A DNA stretch of 64,000 nucleotides from Actinoallomurus iriomotensis. GTDB taxonomy: Bacteria > Actinomycetota > Actinomycetes > Streptosporangiales > Streptosporangiaceae. Position numbers and translations under genes: made by a program. Under the pieces are notes generated by a model. It searched no databases. It saw nothing but the letters and a program-made list of their open reading frames with translations, and was not told where the DNA came from. The stretch covers positions 157,957 to 221,956 of the forward strand of contig NZ_BSTJ01000007.1 in NCBI RefSeq assembly GCF_030269445.1, given 5' to 3'. Positions 25,196-33,724 of this stretch are shown here, piece after piece (the first letter of the stretch is position 1; each line of letters begins with the position of its first letter).

Positions 25196-25876
25196 TCAGT
25201 TGTCGCCGAACATCTTGTCCTTGCGGCCCGGCCACACGCGGCCGTACCAGAAGATGATCAGGCCGGTCAGCATCGCGGCGACGCCGGTCGCGACCCTGGC
25301 GATGATCATTCCGCTGTCCGGGCCCGTGTGCGGCAGCGTGTGGCCCGGCGTGTTGCGGGCACAGTGCGCCGTACGGTCGAGGCTCTTGACCGGGACGTTG
25401 TGCCAGGTCACGGCGATCGTGGTGGCGTGGTCCTCCTTGATGGTCAAGGTGGACTTGCGGGTGGCGCCCGCCGGGATGCGGTCGGCCACCGAGATCGAGC
25501 CGTCGGTGGTGATGGTGTAGTCCTCGATGGCCTTGCCGCTGTTGGTCACCGACACCAGCACGCTGCGACCCGGGCACCGGACGGTGCCGATGGCGACCTT
25601 CAGCGGCGCCTGGGGCGTCACCGACGGCGTCGGGGCCGGCGTGACCGGGTGCTTGCTCGGGGTCCGGCTCGCCCGCGTCGGAGAGGGGCGGTGCGTGGGC
25701 GTGTGGGACGGCTTGGCGGACCTGGAGTGAGAGGCCGAAGGTGACGCCGAGACGTTGGGTGAGGGGGTGGCGCTCGTCAGCTGTGAGGGTGAGGAGCCGC
25801 CCAACAGCATCGGGATGATGATGAGCGCCCCGACGACAAAGAACACGGCCGCGATGGCGACCCTGGAAAGCTGCAT
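25196..25876 (-). CDS. LPXTG-type sortase-anchored surface protein with S/T/P-rich stalk
   Basis: A 226-residue exported protein. A hydrophobic signal/anchor covers residues 5-25. A Ser/Thr/Pro/His-rich stalk runs from about 30 to 90 (likely disordered and glycosylated), followed by a small beta-rich domain (about 92-165). LPHTG at 181-185 precedes a transmembrane helix and a basic tail (GRVWPGRKDK), the cell-wall sorting signal. No sortase gene is in the window. The domain VLVSVTNSGKAIEDYTITTDG resembles actinobacterial adhesin-like folds; role unknown. Confidence 0.85.
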   Translation of the reverse strand: MQLSRVAIAAVFFVVGALIIIPMLLGGSSPSQLTSATPSPNVSASPSASHSRSAKPSHTPTHRPSPTRASRTPSKHPVTPAPTPSVTPQAPLKVAIGTVRCPGRSVLVSVTNSGKAIEDYTITTDGSISVADRIPAGATRKSTLTIKEDHATTIAVTWHNVPVKSLDRTAHCARNTPGHTLPHTGPDSGMIIARVATGVAAMLTGLIIFWYGRVWPGRKDKMFGDN

Positions 25877-26028
25877 CGGGGTCCTCCGTAGGTGGGGGGC
25901 ACACCTTCGTGATCTAGTTTGTGATCTAGGCCCGTATTCTGCCGATTACCCAAGGGGTGAGGGCGCGTAACCGACGTACTCGGCCGTGCACTGTTCGCAT
26001 GCGGGCCCCGGCACAGGATGATTGAGTC

Positions 26029-26604
26029 ATGGACGACGGGATAATCGCGGGCCGGCTGCTCGTCGCTACTCCAAAGCTGGCCGACCCGAACTTCCGGCGC
26101 ACCGTGGTCCTTCTCGTGGAGCACGAGGAGGAGGGCGGCACGCTGGGGGTCGTGCTGAACAGACCCACGGAGGTGCCCGTCGAACAGGTCCTCCCACCCT
26201 GGTCGGAGCTGGTGACGGGCCCGTCGGTGGTGTTCCAGGGCGGACCCGTCGCGCTCGACAGCGCGCTGGCGCTCGCGCACATCCCCGGCACCGACGAGCC
26301 TCTGGGCTGGCGTGCGCTGAACGGCAGCCCCGCGGTGGCGCGCGTCGGCCTCGTCGATCTGGACGCGCCGCCGGAGCTGCTCGCCACCGAGGTCACGAAG
26401 CTGCGGGTTTTCGCCGGGTATGCCGGATGGGGGGTTGGCCAGCTCCGGTCAGAGGTCGAAGAGGGCGCCTGGTACGTCGTGCCGGCGGAGTCGGGGGACG
26501 CGTTCCGCGACGATCCGGGGCGTCTGTGGCAGGACGTCCTGCGGCGACAGGGCGGGGATCTGGCGTTCGTCGCGACGTTTCCCGAGGATCCGTCACTAAA
26601 CTGA
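26029..26604 (+). CDS. YqgE/AlgH family protein (UPF0301)
   Basis: A 191-residue member of the YqgE/AlgH family. Family blocks are GRLLVATPKLADPNFRRTVV, LVEHEEEGGTLGVVLNRP, VFQGGPVALDSAL and the central FAGYAGWGVGQL before GAWYVVPAE. Structure is known in the family but biochemical function is not. Start ATG 26029; the same-strand DUF3039 gene begins 4 bp after its stop. Confidence 0.92.
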   Translation: MDDGIIAGRLLVATPKLADPNFRRTVVLLVEHEEEGGTLGVVLNRPTEVPVEQVLPPWSELVTGPSVVFQGGPVALDSALALAHIPGTDEPLGWRALNGSPAVARVGLVDLDAPPELLATEVTKLRVFAGYAGWGVGQLRSEVEEGAWYVVPAESGDAFRDDPGRLWQDVLRRQGGDLAFVATFPEDPSLN

Positions 26605-26608
26605 GCCC

Positions 26609-26851
26609 GTGAGTACGAAGATCCTTCCTGAGAGCGACACCCGGCCGGACCTCTCCCACGGCGACGGCGGTCACGAGCGTTTCGCGCACTACGTGCAGAA
26701 GGACAAGATCATGGAGAGTGCCGTCAGCGGCACACCCGTGATCGCGCTCTGCGGCAAGGTCTGGGTGCCGAACCGCGACCCGAAGAAGTACCCGGTCTGC
26801 CCGGAATGCAAGGAGATCTACGAGTCGATGTCCGGCGACGACGACGAGTGA
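26609..26851 (+). CDS. DUF3039 small protein with CxxC zinc-finger-like end
   Basis: An 80-residue actinobacterial DUF3039 protein. The core GHERFAHYVQKDKIMESAV and ALCGKVWVPNRDPKKYPVCPECKEIY are diagnostic; Cys residues in CGK and CPEC could bind zinc. GTG 26609 begins 4 bp after yqgE. Its genomic partner is normally the DEAD/DEAH helicase, here displaced to 29195 by two exported-enzyme genes. Confidence 0.92.
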   Translation: MSTKILPESDTRPDLSHGDGGHERFAHYVQKDKIMESAVSGTPVIALCGKVWVPNRDPKKYPVCPECKEIYESMSGDDDE

Positions 26852-26934
26852 GCGTCAAATCGGCTTGACGGATCCGCGCGTCGGGCGCTCCGCGCCGAGC
26901 CGAGGTCCTAGCCTCTCCGTCTCAGGGGGAATCC

Positions 26935-27924
26935 ATGAGACGGAGAGTCCTGTGGGGCCTGTTCGGAGTCGTTCTCGCGTCGTGCGCCACAGTGCCCGCG
27001 AGCAGCTGCGCGCCCGCGGCCCGCGGAGTGTCCTGCCTGCGGCGCGCCGCCGCGGCCACGCTCCGCACCAGCCGTCCGCGTGACGACGACGGCCTGTCGC
27101 CGTCGCAGGTCAAGGCGATGCTGCGCGACTTCACCGAGACTCTGCGCCGCAGGTACGGGGTCGCCGACGAGCGGCAGCTGGAGGCCGGCCGGCGGCTCGC
27201 GGGCCGCCTCGTCGTCCCGGTCCGCTTCCACGTCATCACCGACGGGCGGAACGGCCGGCTGACCACGGCCACCATCGACCAGCAGATCCGCGGCCTCAAC
27301 GCCGCGTACGGGGGCGCCACGGGCGGCGCCGACACGGGGGTGTCGTTCCGGCTCATCAGCGCCGACGCCGTGAGCAACGCCGACTGGTTCGAACGCCCGC
27401 ACGAGCTCCAGGGCCCGATGCTGGGCGCGCTCGTCAAGGGCGGCCCCGGCACGCTGAACCTCTTCACCGCCGAGGTCGGCTCGGAGGTTCTCGGCTTCTC
27501 CTCGTTCCCCCAGGCGTACCGCTCGCGGCCCGGGCTGGACGCCGTGGTCGTCGACTACCGCAGCGTCCCCGGGGGATCGTTCGCGCACTTCAACCGCGGT
27601 TACACGGCGGTGCACGAGATCGGGCACTGGCTCGGCCTGTTCCACCCGTTCGAGAACGGCTGCGTCCCGCCCGGCGACGGCGTGGACGACACTCCGTACG
27701 AGAGCACGCCGACCACGGGCTGCCCCTCGTTCAAGGACACCTGCCCGCAGCCCGGCAGCGATCCGGTGCACAACTTCATGGACTACGCCTGGGACCCGTG
27801 CATGACCTCGTTCACGCCGGGCCAGGGCCTGCGCATCCGCGCGATGTGGGCGGCCTACCGCGCCGGACCGGCCGGCTCGCCCCTGCTCCGCCAGGCCCGC
27901 ACCAACGCCCAGGTCCGAAAATAA
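26935..27924 (+). CDS. Exported M43-type zinc metalloprotease, possible lipoprotein
   Basis: A 329-residue metzincin of the pappalysin (M43) type. The zinc motif HEIGHWLGLFH spans 227-237 (His227, Glu228, His231, His237), and the Met-turn lies in HNFMDYAWDPCM. The N-terminus MRRRVLWGLFGVVLASC ends in a lipobox-like LASC (Cys17), so it may be a lipoprotein; otherwise it is secreted. Several Cys in GCVPPGD and TCPQPG suggest disulfides. It sits between DUF3039 and another exported hydrolase. Confidence 0.9.
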   Translation: MRRRVLWGLFGVVLASCATVPASSCAPAARGVSCLRRAAAATLRTSRPRDDDGLSPSQVKAMLRDFTETLRRRYGVADERQLEAGRRLAGRLVVPVRFHVITDGRNGRLTTATIDQQIRGLNAAYGGATGGADTGVSFRLISADAVSNADWFERPHELQGPMLGALVKGGPGTLNLFTAEVGSEVLGFSSFPQAYRSRPGLDAVVVDYRSVPGGSFAHFNRGYTAVHEIGHWLGLFHPFENGCVPPGDGVDDTPYESTPTTGCPSFKDTCPQPGSDPVHNFMDYAWDPCMTSFTPGQGLRIRAMWAAYRAGPAGSPLLRQARTNAQVRK

Positions 27925-27998
27925 GGTTTTGGCTCTCCATTTAGAAGGAAACGTCCGCTAGCGTGTGCGCTGCCCGAAGTTGATCAGGGAGCAGCGCC

Positions 27999-29042
27999 AT
28001 GTTCGGTCGCATTACTGTCGCGCTAGCAATTTGTTGCGTTATGTCCTGTTATGCGACGGTGGCGAATGCTGTCACAAGGCATTCCGGTGCGAGCTGTCAC
28101 GCGACACAGGTGCCGGTCTCCATTCCGGCTGTGGGTCGTGCGCGCATCTACGGAGAGCTGTGTGTCCCGGAGGGCGCCGGAGGCAGGGCGCGGACCGTGC
28201 AACTGCTGGTGCACGGTGGCACGTACGACCACAACTACTTCGACTGGCCCCAGGACCCCGGGCGCTACTCATACGTCGACAAGGCGCTGAAGGCCGGGTA
28301 TCCCACGTTCAACGTCGACCGGCTCGGAGACGGTGAGAGCTCCCGTCCGCCCGGCGTGTCGGACACGTTCGAGAACGGAGCCGAGGCGATGCACCAGGTG
28401 ATCGCCAAGCTCCGTGACGGAGGCGTCGGCGGCCGTCCGTTCTCCCGCGTCGTTTGGGTCGGGCACTCGATGGGCTCGCTCACCGCCTGGTTCGAGGCCC
28501 ACAAGTACCACGACGTCGACGCGTTCGTGCTCACGGGGGCGCTCCACAACGTGAATCTCACCTTCGCGACGAAGCTCGCGAATCTCCTCGGCCCGGCGAT
28601 CGTCGATGACAAGTTCCGGGGCAAGATCCTGGACCCCGGTTATCTGACCTCGCTTCCGGGGACACGAGGCGACACCTTCTACTACCGGCCGGGCGTCGAC
28701 CAGGCGGTCATCGACGAGGACGAACGGCTCAAGCAGACCATCTCCGTGCCGGAACTCGCCCAGATCACGGCCGTCGAGCTGCCACCCCTGGTGACGCTCA
28801 CTCGCTCGATCACCGTGCCGACGCTCCTGGTCATGGGCGACCACGACGGCGCGTTCTGCGGGCCGCCGGTCGGCCACGACTGCACCCCCGCGAGCATCCT
28901 GGCCGCCGAGAAGCCCTACTACCGGCCCGAGGCGCGTCTGCGCGTCGTCGTCGCCCGGAACAGCGGCCACGACTTGCAGCTTCACCGCTCCGCGCCCGAG
29001 GCCGACGCGGCGATCACGCAGTGGCTCGACGGCCTGTCGTAG
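27999..29042 (+). CDS. Secreted alpha/beta hydrolase
   Basis: A 347-residue protein with a signal peptide (about 1-24, ending near VANA). The hydrolase nucleophile is Ser157 in GHSMGS; the oxyanion HGGTYDHNYFDWP, the acid in MGDHDGAFC and the base in NSGHDLQLH complete the triad. Extra Cys residues are consistent with export. Related actinobacterial proteins are annotated only as alpha/beta hydrolases. It follows the M43 protease by 74 bp and the two may be expressed together. Confidence 0.87.
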   Translation: MFGRITVALAICCVMSCYATVANAVTRHSGASCHATQVPVSIPAVGRARIYGELCVPEGAGGRARTVQLLVHGGTYDHNYFDWPQDPGRYSYVDKALKAGYPTFNVDRLGDGESSRPPGVSDTFENGAEAMHQVIAKLRDGGVGGRPFSRVVWVGHSMGSLTAWFEAHKYHDVDAFVLTGALHNVNLTFATKLANLLGPAIVDDKFRGKILDPGYLTSLPGTRGDTFYYRPGVDQAVIDEDERLKQTISVPELAQITAVELPPLVTLTRSITVPTLLVMGDHDGAFCGPPVGHDCTPASILAAEKPYYRPEARLRVVVARNSGHDLQLHRSAPEADAAITQWLDGLS

Positions 29043-29194
29043 CCCTGCCGGGTCCGGCTGCCGACGGCTTCATCGCGCAATCCGCGGCGGAGCCGCCGGC
29101 TCGCCACAGTGCCTAACACGTGCCGCGCGGGATCCTGTGGATCGCATCACGCTCGGCACGTCCTGTCAGTGCTTACGGGTAGCCTCTCTTCACC

Positions 29195-30958
29195 GTGAGC
29201 ACGTTCGCCGCATCCGACACCCCTCCCGCGCTGCCCGGGCGGGCGCCCTGGGGCACCGCCCCGGCCCTGCGCGCCTGGCAGCAGGGAGCGCTGGAGGAAT
29301 ACTTCCGGACCGAGCCCCGTGACTACCTCGCCGTCGCGACGCCCGGCGCGGGCAAGACGACCTTCGCGCTGCGGCTGGCGGCCGAGCTGATGGGGCGCCG
29401 GGTGGTCGACCGGATCACCATCATCTGCCCGACCGAGCACCTGAAGCGCCAGTGGGCCGAGTCGGCCGGGCGCGTCGGCATCAAGATCGACCCGGAGTTC
29501 AAGAACGCGCACGGCCGTACGGCCAAGGACTTCGTCGGCGTCGCCGTCACCTACGCCCAGGTCGCCGCCCACCCGGCGCTGCACCGCAACCGCACGGAGG
29601 ACCGCCGCACCCTCGTGATCATGGACGAGGTCCATCACGCGGGCGACGGCAAGTCGTGGGGTGACGCGATCCGAGAGGCGTTCGAGCCGGCCGCGCGGCG
29701 GCTCGCGCTCAGCGGCACGCCGTTCCGCACCGACATCAACCCGATCCCCTTCGTCACGTACGAGGAGGTCGGCGGCGTCCGCCGCAGCCGCGCCGACTAC
29801 ACCTACGGCTACGGCCCGGCACTGGCCGACGGGGTGGTCCGGCCGGTGATCTTCCTGGCGTACGCGGGGGAGATGCGCTGGCGCACCCGCGCCGGCGACG
29901 AGATCACCGCGACGCTCGGCCAGCCGCTGACGCAGGACCAGATGTCCCAGGCGTGGCGCGCCGCGCTCGACCCGAAGGGCGAATGGATCCAGCAGGTGAT
30001 CGCCGCCGCCGACCGCCGGCTGACCGAGGTGCGCCGCGGCGTGCCCGACGCGGGCGGCCTGATCATCGCGAGCGATCACGAGACCGCGCGGGCGTACGCC
30101 AAGATGATCCGCAACGTGACCGGCGCCGGGGCCACCGTGGTGCTGTCCGACGATCCGTCGGCGAGCCGGAAGATCAAGCAGTTCAGCGAGTCCGAGGACC
30201 GCTGGATGGTCGCCGTGCGCATGGTCTCCGAGGGCGTCGACATCCCGCGCCTCGCCGTCGGCGTCTACGCCACCTCCACCTCGACCCCGCTGTTCTTCGC
30301 CCAGGCGATCGGGCGTTTCGTCCGTGCGCGGCGGCGTGGTGAGACCGCCTCGGTGTTCCTGCCGTCGGTACCGACCCTCATGGGCCACGCCGCGGAGATG
30401 GAGACCGAGCGCGACCACGTTCTCGACCGTCCCAAGCGTGAGGACGGCCTGGACGACGACCTGCTCGCCGAGGCCAACCGCAAACGCGACAACCCCGACG
30501 TCGGCGAGGAGCTCCCCTTCGAGACCGTCGAGGCGTCGGCCCACTTCGACCGGGTCGTCTTCGACGGCGGCGAGTTCGGCATGGGCGGCGCGCCGGGCTC
30601 GGCCGAAGAGGAGGACTTCCTGGGCATCCCGGGCCTGCTCGAACCCGACCAGGTCGCGAGCCTGCTGAAGCAGCGGCAGGCCGAGCAGCTGGCCGCCCAG
30701 CGCAAGAACGGCGCGAAGGCGGAGAAGAAGGACGACCGCACGACCGCCGAAGACCTCCACGCGCTGCGCAAGGAGCTGAACAACCTGGTCGGCGCCTGGC
30801 ACCACCGCACCGGCCAGCCCCACGGCGTGATCCACGCCGAACTCCGCCGCACCTGCGGCGGCCCCCCGTCGGCCCAGGCCAGCACCGAGGACGTCCAGAA
30901 GCGCATCGCCAAGATCCGCGAATGGGCCGCCCGCCCGACCCCCCGCACCAAGGACTAG
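29195..30958 (+). CDS. DEAD/DEAH box helicase (superfamily 2)
   Basis: A 587-residue SF2 helicase. Motif I is TPGAGKTT at 49-56, motif II DEVH at 144-147, motif III SGTPFR near 172, motif V region VRMVSEGVDIPRLAVGVYAT, and motif VI QAIGRFVRARRRGE. A C-terminal tail follows with an alanine/lysine-rich coiled region (about 490-525). This actinobacterial helicase normally neighbours DUF3039 and its substrate is unknown. GTG 29195 is the first start that keeps the conserved N-terminus. Confidence 0.9.
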   Translation: MSTFAASDTPPALPGRAPWGTAPALRAWQQGALEEYFRTEPRDYLAVATPGAGKTTFALRLAAELMGRRVVDRITIICPTEHLKRQWAESAGRVGIKIDPEFKNAHGRTAKDFVGVAVTYAQVAAHPALHRNRTEDRRTLVIMDEVHHAGDGKSWGDAIREAFEPAARRLALSGTPFRTDINPIPFVTYEEVGGVRRSRADYTYGYGPALADGVVRPVIFLAYAGEMRWRTRAGDEITATLGQPLTQDQMSQAWRAALDPKGEWIQQVIAAADRRLTEVRRGVPDAGGLIIASDHETARAYAKMIRNVTGAGATVVLSDDPSASRKIKQFSESEDRWMVAVRMVSEGVDIPRLAVGVYATSTSTPLFFAQAIGRFVRARRRGETASVFLPSVPTLMGHAAEMETERDHVLDRPKREDGLDDDLLAEANRKRDNPDVGEELPFETVEASAHFDRVVFDGGEFGMGGAPGSAEEEDFLGIPGLLEPDQVASLLKQRQAEQLAAQRKNGAKAEKKDDRTTAEDLHALRKELNNLVGAWHHRTGQPHGVIHAELRRTCGGPPSAQASTEDVQKRIAKIREWAARPTPRTKD

Positions 30959-31109
30959 CCGAGTAAGTCCGGCCGGAGGCGGGCGTGGCCGATGACGGCG
31001 AACACCCGCCTCCCGTGCGGTCCGGTACGCACGGTGGACCGGACGCGTCCCGTACGGTCCGGCGGGGGAGACTCAGGTGTGTTGACCTGGGACGACGTCA
31101 GGGGAAGCG

Positions 31110-32522
31110 ATGACGGGCGAGGACGTCTTCGACGTGGTGGTGATCGGCGCGGGGCCGGTCGGGGAGATCGCGGCCGCACGGGTCGTACGGGGCGGCCTGA
31201 CGGCGGCCGTCGTCGAGGAACGCCTGGCGGGCGGCGAGTGCGCGTACTACGCCTGTGTCCCCAGCAAGGCCCTGCTCCGGCCGATGGAGCTGGCGGCCGA
31301 GGTGGAGCGGATGCCGGGGCTGCAGCTGCGCGGGCCGATCGACGCGCCGGCGGTGCTGGCCCGTCGCGACAGGACCGTGTCCCACCTGGACGACCGCGGC
31401 CAGGTGAGCTGGATCGAGGACCTGCCGGCGACGTTCGTCCGTGGCCGGGGACGCCTGGCCGGGCCGCTGCGGGTCGAGGTGACCGCGCCGGACGGCACCC
31501 GTTCGCTGCGGGCGCGGCACGCCGTGGTGATCGCGACCGGCAGCGATCCGCTGATCCCGGACGTGCCGGGGCTCTCGGCGGCGCGCCCGTGGACGAACCG
31601 TGAGGCGACCAGCGTCCAGCAGGTCCCGAAACGGCTGGCAGTGATCGGGGGCGGTCCCGTCGCCTGCGAGATGTCCCAGGCCCTGCACTCGCTCGGTGCC
31701 CACGAGACGACCATGCTCGTACGCGGTGACCGGCCGCTGGGCCGTACCGAGCCGTTCGCCGGAGACCTGCTGACGGCGTCGCTTCTGGAGTCGGGGATCG
31801 ACGTGCGTCTCGGCCGTTCGGTCACCGAGGTCCGGCGGCCGTTGCCGGACGGCCCGGTGACCGTCCACACCGACGACGGAGCGTCGGTCGAGGCCGACGA
31901 GGTCCTCGTCGCCACCGGCCGGCGGCCCGCCACGCACGCGATCGGCCTGGACACGATCGGCCTGGCGGCCGAGGGCCCGATCCAGGTGGACGCGAGTATG
32001 CGGGTGGAGGGAGTGCCGTGGCTCTACGCCGTCGGTGACGTCAACGGGCGCAGCCTGCTCACCCACATGGGCAAGTACCAGGCGCGGGTGTGCGGCGACG
32101 TGATCGCCGCCCGTGCGACCGGCGCGCCCGACGACCGGCCGGGGCTCCGCGACACCGCGGACGACCGGGGCGCGCCGCAAGTGATCTTCACCGACCCGCA
32201 GATCTGCGCGGTCGGGCGGACCGAGGCGCGGGCCCGTGCCGACGGCTTCGCCGTACGCGCCGTCGAGTACGACATCGGCGCGGTCGAGGGCGCGTACCTG
32301 CGGGCCGAGGGCTACACCGGCCGGGCGAAGATGGTCGTCGACGAGGACCGGCGGGTGCTTCTGGGGGTCACGTTCGCCGGCCCCGGGGTGGTCGACCTCC
32401 TGCACGGCGCCACGATCGCGGTCGCCGGGGAGGTCCCTCTCGACCGGCTGTGGCACGCCGTCCCGGCCTTCCCGACCGTGAGCGAGATCTGGCTGCGCCT
32501 GCTGGAGGAGTACGGCCTGTGA
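31110..32522 (+). CDS. Pyridine nucleotide-disulfide oxidoreductase (class I, MerA/Lpd-like)
   Basis: A 470-residue FAD flavoprotein. It has the FAD motif VIGAGPVGE at 11-19, a redox disulfide C44-x4-C49 in GGECAYYACVPSK, a second nucleotide loop IGGGPVACEMS, the FAD GD motif in YAVGDVNG, and a dimerisation domain after IFTDPQICAVG. The usual C-terminal HxxxxE reads HAVPAFPTVSE, which is retained. It is not clustered with dehydrogenase complex genes or mer genes, so it is probably a quinone, thiol or metal reductase. Confidence 0.88.
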   Translation: MTGEDVFDVVVIGAGPVGEIAAARVVRGGLTAAVVEERLAGGECAYYACVPSKALLRPMELAAEVERMPGLQLRGPIDAPAVLARRDRTVSHLDDRGQVSWIEDLPATFVRGRGRLAGPLRVEVTAPDGTRSLRARHAVVIATGSDPLIPDVPGLSAARPWTNREATSVQQVPKRLAVIGGGPVACEMSQALHSLGAHETTMLVRGDRPLGRTEPFAGDLLTASLLESGIDVRLGRSVTEVRRPLPDGPVTVHTDDGASVEADEVLVATGRRPATHAIGLDTIGLAAEGPIQVDASMRVEGVPWLYAVGDVNGRSLLTHMGKYQARVCGDVIAARATGAPDDRPGLRDTADDRGAPQVIFTDPQICAVGRTEARARADGFAVRAVEYDIGAVEGAYLRAEGYTGRAKMVVDEDRRVLLGVTFAGPGVVDLLHGATIAVAGEVPLDRLWHAVPAFPTVSEIWLRLLEEYGL

Positions 32523-32528
32523 GGCCGT

Positions 32529-32547
32529 GGGGGCGTCAGGCGCCCCC
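32529..32547. terminator. Hairpin between convergent genes, overlapping the gntK stop
   Basis: GGGGGCG / CGCCCCC with a 5-nt loop lies between the flavoprotein and gluconokinase genes and contains the gluconokinase stop codon. It is a plausible bidirectional terminator without a clear U-run. Confidence 0.5.
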
Positions 32548-33042
32548 GCCCAGCCCCGCCCGGTCGATGATCCGCTGCACGACCTGGTCCGGCGGGCCGT
32601 CGATGGACACGACGACCGGGTCCTCGTCGGGCCCCGGGGCTTCGAGGTCGGCGAACTGGCTGTCCAGCAGCTGCCGGGGGAAGAAGTGCCCTTGCCGTGC
32701 CGCCAGGCGTTCGCCGATCAGTTCCTTGTCGCCCTCCAGGTAGACCAGGCGCAGATCCGGCCGGCCCTCCCGCAGCAGGTCGCGGTACGTGCGCTTGAGG
32801 GCGGAGGAGGTCACGACGGCGGGTGCGGTCTGGTCCCGCATCCACCTCGCGGTGGCCTCCAGCCAGGGCCGGCGGTCGTCGTCGGTCAGCGGAATCCCGG
32901 CGTGCATCTTCTCCACGTTCGCGCGCGGGTGGAAGTCGTCGGCCTCGGCGTAGGTCCAGCCGAGCCGGCCGGCCAGCATCGCGCCGATCGTGGTCTTTCC
33001 GCTGCCGGAAACGCCCATCAGCAGCAAAATCGGGTTAGACAT
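32536..33042 (-). CDS. gntK: Gluconokinase
   Basis: ATP-dependent phosphorylation of gluconate to 6-phosphogluconate for the pentose phosphate pathway. The 168-residue P-loop kinase has Walker A GVSGSGKTT at 10-18, substrate motif ADDFHPRANVEKM, and GIPLTDDDRRPWL, SSALKRTYRDLLR and ARQGHFFPRQLLDSQ, all diagnostic for GntK. ATG 33042 is preferred over the upstream ATG at 33066. It is 28 bp downstream of the nicotinamidase gene on the same strand. No gluconate transporter or regulator is adjacent. Confidence 0.93.
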   Translation of the reverse strand: MSNPILLLMGVSGSGKTTIGAMLAGRLGWTYAEADDFHPRANVEKMHAGIPLTDDDRRPWLEATARWMRDQTAPAVVTSSALKRTYRDLLREGRPDLRLVYLEGDKELIGERLAARQGHFFPRQLLDSQFADLEAPGPDEDPVVVSIDGPPDQVVQRIIDRAGLGGGA

Positions 33043-33070
33043 GGACGGCAACGTACCGGGCGGCACGTGA

Positions 33071-33649
33071 TCAGGGCGCGAGGACCGGCTCTCCGGTGAG
33101 CCGCACCCCCGCGTCGCTCAGCTCCTGCAGCGCGCGCTCGGTGGTGGGCCGGGCCACCCCGGCGGTCATCCTGAGCAGGACACGGGTGGACAGCCCCGCG
33201 CCCCGGGCGTCCAGCGCGGTCGCCCGTACGCAGTGGTCGGTGGCGATCCCCACGACGTCGACGCTGTCGACCTCGTGCTTGCGCAGCCACTCGGCGAGCG
33301 GCGTGCCGTCGTCGGCGACACCCTCGAAGCCGCTGTAGGCCGCCTCCCGCTCGCCCTTGCTGAACACGGCCTCGATCGGCGCCAGGTCCAGATTCGGATG
33401 AAAGTCCGCCCCCGGCGTGCCGATCACGCAGTGCGGCGGCCAGGAGTCGGTGTAGTCGGGATGCTCGGCGAAGTGGTCGCCGGGATCGAGGTGGAAGTCG
33501 CGGGTGGCGACGACGTGGTCGTACTCGCCGCGGTGCGCGGCCACGAACGAGGAGATCGCAGCGGCCACGTCCGCCCCACCGGCGACGGCCAGCGACCCCC
33601 CTTCACAGAAGTCGTTCTGCACATCAACGATGATCAACGCTCGGCTCAT
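33071..33649 (-). CDS. pncA: Nicotinamidase/isochorismatase-family amidohydrolase
   Basis: Hydrolyses nicotinamide to nicotinate for NAD salvage. The 192-residue protein carries the catalytic triad Asp9 (IIVDVQNDF), Lys98 (FSKGE) and Cys140 (DHCVRAT). Metal ligands are in TRDFH (Asp51, His53) and the HPDYTDSWPPHC loop. It is followed on the other side by nicotinate phosphoribosyltransferase, the next salvage step, on the same strand, 75 bp upstream in transcription order. Confidence 0.92.
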   Translation of the reverse strand: MSRALIIVDVQNDFCEGGSLAVAGGADVAAAISSFVAAHRGEYDHVVATRDFHLDPGDHFAEHPDYTDSWPPHCVIGTPGADFHPNLDLAPIEAVFSKGEREAAYSGFEGVADDGTPLAEWLRKHEVDSVDVVGIATDHCVRATALDARGAGLSTRVLLRMTAGVARPTTERALQELSDAGVRLTGEPVLAP

Positions 33650-33724
33650 GACCAGCCCCTCCCCAGAGTGATCCCACGGGGAAAGCTACCCGCGTGAGCC
33701 CCGGAACATCAGTGCCCCGGACGG

